From Bacillota bacterium (GTDB taxonomy: Bacteria > Bacillota > Clostridia > Oscillospirales > Acutalibacteraceae), in contig JAEZRH010000037.1 of the NCBI GenBank assembly GCA_023412845.1, positions 1-8,632 of the forward strand: a stretch of DNA of 8,632 bases, written 5' to 3'. The notes below the pieces were generated by a model that was given only the letters and a program-made list of their open reading frames with translations, had not been told where the DNA came from and did no database searches. A program made the position numbers and the translations under genes. Positions 5,931-8,632 of this stretch are shown one piece after another (within the stretch, counting starts at the first letter, position 1; every line of letters begins with the position of its first letter).

Positions 5931-6627
5931 GATTACGAATTTGAATGTGTACTACGGGGCGATCCATGCACTCCGAGATATCAATATTGAGGTGAACGAG
6001 GGCGAAATCGTGACTCTGATCGGCGCGAACGGCGCCGGCAAGACCTCGACGCTTCGCGCCATCTCCGGCCTTGTTGCGCCCGACAGCGGCAAAATCGAGT
6101 TCGAAGGCAAAGAGCTCAACAAATATCCGGCATATAAGATCCCGTACCTGGGCATTTCGCATGTGCCGGAAGGGCGCCGTATTTTTGCCAACATGAGCGT
6201 TTTGGAAAACCTCGAAATGGGCGCTTACAGCCGGAAGGACAAAGCCCAGATCGCGCAGGATTACGAAAAGGTTTTTGAGAAATTCCCGCGCCTGAAAGAG
6301 CGCGTCAGGCAGCGCGCGGGCACGCTCAGCGGCGGCGAACAGCAGATGCTCGCCATGGGCCGCGCGCTGATGTCGAAGCCGAAGATCCTGCTGATGGATG
6401 AGCCTTCCATGGGCCTTGCCCCGATCATCGTCGAGGAGATTTTCTCCATCATCCAGACCATCAACAAGAGCGGCACGACCATCCTGCTGGTGGAACAGAA
6501 CGCGAACATGGCGCTTTCCATTGCAAACCGTGCTTACGTCATCGAGACCGGCAACATTGTTCTGGAGGGCAAAGCCTCCGACCTGATGAACGACGCGTCG
6601 GTCAAGAAGGCCTATCTCGGCGGCTGA
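5923..6627 (+). CDS. livF: Branched-chain amino acid ABC transporter ATP-binding protein LivF
   Basis: This is the second ATPase, expected to form a heterodimer with LivG beneath LivHM. The 234 residues carry Walker A GANGAGKTS (34-42), the LivF-typical HVPEGRRIF (80-88) at the Q-loop position, signature LSGGEQQMLAMGRAL (135-149), Walker B ILLMDEP (155-161) with E160, and VEQN (190-193) where other ABC proteins have the switch histidine. The E and Q substitutions are normal for the LivF family and are not defects. ATG at 5923 follows AGGAGG (5911-5916) by 6 bases and overlaps the livG end. It is the last gene of the operon: a terminator begins about 30 bases after its stop. Confidence 0.95.
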   Translation: MLKITNLNVYYGAIHALRDINIEVNEGEIVTLIGANGAGKTSTLRAISGLVAPDSGKIEFEGKELNKYPAYKIPYLGISHVPEGRRIFANMSVLENLEMGAYSRKDKAQIAQDYEKVFEKFPRLKERVRQRAGTLSGGEQQMLAMGRALMSKPKILLMDEPSMGLAPIIVEEIFSIIQTINKSGTTILLVEQNANMALSIANRAYVIETGNIVLEGKASDLMNDASVKKAYLGG

Positions 6628-6657
6628 CGGAATCTTCACAGCGTGTTGTTTCAAGAA

Positions 6658-6697
6658 AAAATCCGCCCGGACTTTCTCCGGGCGGATTTTATTTTTT
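6658..6697. terminator. Bidirectional terminator between livF and the convergent glycosyltransferase gene
   Basis: Arms 6658-6670 and 6678-6690 form a 13-bp stem (core ATCCGCCCGG with CCGGGCGGAT) around the loop ACTTTCT. On the plus strand the stem is followed by ATTTTTT, and on the minus strand by a T run from 6661 towards 6656. It therefore ends the liv operon and also the gene coming from the right, whose TAA stop (6689-6691) lies inside the stem end. Confidence 0.9.
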
Positions 6698-8494
6698 GCC
6701 GTTCCGGGCGCCGGGGAAGCATTCCTGCAGGATCTGAAGGCTTTCGGCGTCGATCTCGCCCGTCATCTGAATCGAGAGCAGAATCTGCCGCCAGGCGGAC
6801 TGCGTGAATCCATATTGATAATAGAGCTTTCCGAGCCGCAGTAGTTTGCCGCGGCAGTCCAGCAGATCAAGCAAAGGCAGGGAGGCTTCGAAAAGAAGAC
6901 CCTGCCCGCAGGCGAGCAGACTTTCTAAAATATGGAATACCGGGTCGGCGAACGCGCAGGAATTCTCCTCCGGAGAGCCGAACCCGAATTCCGCGCACGG
7001 CTCGCCGCGCATGATCCTCAGCCACGTTTCGGCCGTGCGTCTCTCCTGTTCCGACAGAAGGGCAAGGACCTCCCGGCCGGGAAGCTCCCCTTTCCCGAAC
7101 AGGGAGCAGAGAAGGAGGAGCCAGGCGGTTTCCGGACCGGCTTTTCCGTCGGAGGCGCGCAGAAGCGTCCGTGCGGCGTTCCGGTACCGGCTCAGATAAA
7201 AGCGGCAGGCGCCTTCGCGGAGGACCGCTTCCCGGCAGCCGGGGGACGCTTTTTCGGCACGAAGGCAGGCCGCGAGCGACTCCCGGTACATGCGCTTGTC
7301 GTAAAAAATATCTGCGAGAATCAGGCGCGGCCCGGCGCCGCCGGGTACGGCGCGGGACATCCTTCCGGCGATTTTCGGCGCCGTATATCCTGTGTCGGCC
7401 ATGAGGTCGACTGCTTTCCGGTAGGCCGGCCGGAAGGACGGTTCCATGTGGACGGCTTTCAGGCAATGGCGGACGGCCTTTTCGGTCTCTCCCAACTTTG
7501 CGTAGATGAGGGCCTCGGAGTATTCCGCCTGGTAGGACGAAGAGCCGGGGATGCTGCAGCAGAGAAAAGGCTTTTTCCCTGCAGTCACACATTTGCGGAA
7601 GCAGTTCAGCGCGGGATACAGCTTTCCCCGGTGGTAAAGCGCGCAGGCTTTCATGTACAGAAAATCCGGCGCCTGACGCGGGTAGCGGCTCAGTCCCTCC
7701 GCCGTCAGGGCGGACAGTTCGCGGTCCAGCTTCAGTCTGTCGCAGCAGACGATCATGCGCAGCAGCAGGGCCGGCGTATAGCTTTCCCTTAAATCCGCCA
7801 GCAGATGGCTCTGCCGGAAACAGCACAGAGCTTTGTAGGGCTGCGACATGGCGAGAAATTCGTTTCCCATGCTGAACAGCATGAAGGCGTTCAGCGGGTC
7901 TTCGCGCAGCTCCATCCGGATCAGCCGCAGATTTCTCGCATGCTTGTTCTTCTGCCGGATCTCCCGGTCCAGATACCCATAGTGGTAAAACGTGATGTCG
8001 GCCTGGCAAAACATCTGCGCAGAGAGACTTTCTTCGCCGCGGATGACCTGCTCGTGGATGCGGCCGCGGAATCGGCATCCGCGGCCGGTGCGGATGAGCC
8101 TTACGTTCATGTTCACCGGGCAGGCGCTGCTGTCTTCCGTTTCGCCCACAAAACAGACGGTCCTGCAGCATACGATGTCGCAGCTTTCCGGGCAGGCATG
8201 CAGAAAGCGGAGAATCTTCTCTTTTCCGCCGTCTTCCAGCCGGTCGTCAGCATCCATAAACAGCGCCCATTCGCCGTTTGCCTTTGCAAGCGATTCGTTC
8301 CGCGCGTCGGCGAAGCTGTCGTTCCAGGGAAAATGGAAGATTCTGGCGCCGTACCGCGCGGCAATCTCGACGGTGTGGTCGCGTGAGCCGGTGTCCACCA
8401 GAACGATCTCATCCGCCAGGCCCTGCACGCTTTGGAGACAGCGGGCCAGGTTTTCCTCTTCGTCTTTGACGATCATGCACAGGCTCAGCAGCAT
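6689..8494 (-). CDS. Glycosyltransferase family 2 protein with TPR-like C-terminal half
   Basis: This is a 601-residue protein that probably transfers a sugar from a nucleotide-sugar donor; the acceptor is unknown. The N-terminal 175 residues are a GT-A fold: CMIVKDEEENLARCL (6-20), DEIVLVDTGSRDHT (28-41), FADARNESL (61-69), the metal-binding DADD (81-84), RFRGRIHEQV (141-150) and HYGYLD (171-176). This set is typical of the GT2 branch that includes the SunS glycosyltransferase and many clostridial GT2-TPR proteins. From about 200 onward, helical repeats of TPR type follow, possibly an acceptor-binding platform. There is no signal peptide or membrane segment, so it is likely cytoplasmic. I count 29 cysteines, nearly 5 percent. 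ATG at 8494 is supported by GGAGGG (8500-8505) 5 bases upstream. No glycopeptide or polysaccharide partner gene is visible in the window. Confidence 0.88.
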   Translation of the reverse strand: MLLSLCMIVKDEEENLARCLQSVQGLADEIVLVDTGSRDHTVEIAARYGARIFHFPWNDSFADARNESLAKANGEWALFMDADDRLEDGGKEKILRFLHACPESCDIVCCRTVCFVGETEDSSACPVNMNVRLIRTGRGCRFRGRIHEQVIRGEESLSAQMFCQADITFYHYGYLDREIRQKNKHARNLRLIRMELREDPLNAFMLFSMGNEFLAMSQPYKALCCFRQSHLLADLRESYTPALLLRMIVCCDRLKLDRELSALTAEGLSRYPRQAPDFLYMKACALYHRGKLYPALNCFRKCVTAGKKPFLCCSIPGSSSYQAEYSEALIYAKLGETEKAVRHCLKAVHMEPSFRPAYRKAVDLMADTGYTAPKIAGRMSRAVPGGAGPRLILADIFYDKRMYRESLAACLRAEKASPGCREAVLREGACRFYLSRYRNAARTLLRASDGKAGPETAWLLLLCSLFGKGELPGREVLALLSEQERRTAETWLRIMRGEPCAEFGFGSPEENSCAFADPVFHILESLLACGQGLLFEASLPLLDLLDCRGKLLRLGKLYYQYGFTQSAWRQILLSIQMTGEIDAESLQILQECFPGARNGKK

Positions 8495-8632
8495 GAAAAC
8501 CCTCCATTCGCGTCCGGATCGGAACGCTTTCGCTTATAGCCTATGCGCGCAAAAGAAAAGGGTTCCCTCCGCGCATTATTGGGGGTGGGGACCCAAGGGG
8601 TATTCTTTTTGAGTGAGATTTTTGTTGTGTTT
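8495..8632. other. Upstream region of the glycosyltransferase gene with inverted repeat and G-rich stretch
   Basis: On the minus strand a possible -10 element TATAAG lies near 8532-8537, but no clear -35 precedes it. ATGCGCG (8543-8549) and CGCGCAT (8570-8576) form a 7-bp inverted repeat 20 bases apart. TTGGG (8579-8583) and CCCAA (8592-8596) form another, inside a G-rich stretch on the plus strand (8581-8600). No gene is supported in these bases. The last 30 bases are T rich on the plus strand and may belong to a terminator or promoter of a gene beyond the edge. Confidence 0.4.

Noticed and set aside
5952..6627. Missing Q-loop glutamine and switch histidine in LivF
   Set aside because: PEGRR and VEQN at these positions are the normal state of the LivF family as I know it, not signs of decay.
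6867..8171. 434-codon open frame on the minus strand inside the glycosyltransferase gene
   Set aside because: It is an alternative frame of the same strand, Arg/Pro rich with no domain. The 601-residue frame has clear GT2 motifs and a ribosome binding site.

Overview
The window looks like chromosomal DNA of a moderately GC-rich Gram-positive anaerobe, probably a clostridial Bacillota (Oscillospiraceae-like). This is inferred from consensus sigma-A promoters, strong GGAGG ribosome binding sites, a lipobox-type binding protein, intrinsic terminators with U tracts and G/C-rich third codon positions. No species can be named from sequence alone. No mobile element, CRISPR array, tRNA or rRNA gene was seen.

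Layout. (1) 1-1357, minus strand: an rRNA uracil-C5 methyltransferase of the RlmD/RlmCD type. Its last codons lie beyond the left edge. (2) 1358-2032: a gene-free stretch of 675 bases with two independent transcription units on the plus strand. The first is a perfect TTGACA-17-TATAAT promoter at 1551 driving a short structured RNA of about 150 nt that ends in a 19-bp palindromic terminator at 1694-1735. The second is another perfect TTGACA-17-TATAAT promoter at 1888, followed by a leader of about 110 nt carrying its own strong terminator hairpin (1969-2015) just upstream of the first liv ribosome binding site. (3) 2033-6627, plus strand: a complete five-gene branched-chain amino acid type ABC importer in the order livJ-livH-livM-livG-livF. 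A GC-rich hairpin separates livJ from livH, and the last four genes abut or overlap. (4) 6658-6697: a bidirectional terminator shared by livF and the convergent next gene. (5) 6689-8494, minus strand: a 601-residue glycosyltransferase family 2 protein with a TPR-like C-terminal half, unusually rich in cysteine. (6) 8495-8632: its upstream region, with an inverted repeat and a G-rich stretch.

How it works together. LivJ is the lipid-anchored receptor, LivH and LivM form the membrane channel, and LivG and LivF are the two ATPases. The leader terminator suggests that part or all of the operon's expression is set by premature termination. The hairpin after livJ suggests that receptor mRNA is made or kept in excess over the channel genes. 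The methyltransferase and the glycosyltransferase are transcribed away from or towards the liv operon and show no functional link to it.

The most interesting material is non-coding: the unidentified structured RNA at about 1581-1735, with a single-stranded CU-rich segment that resembles an anti-Shine-Dalgarno sequence, and the attenuator-like leader of livJ. Everything else is ordinary in kind.
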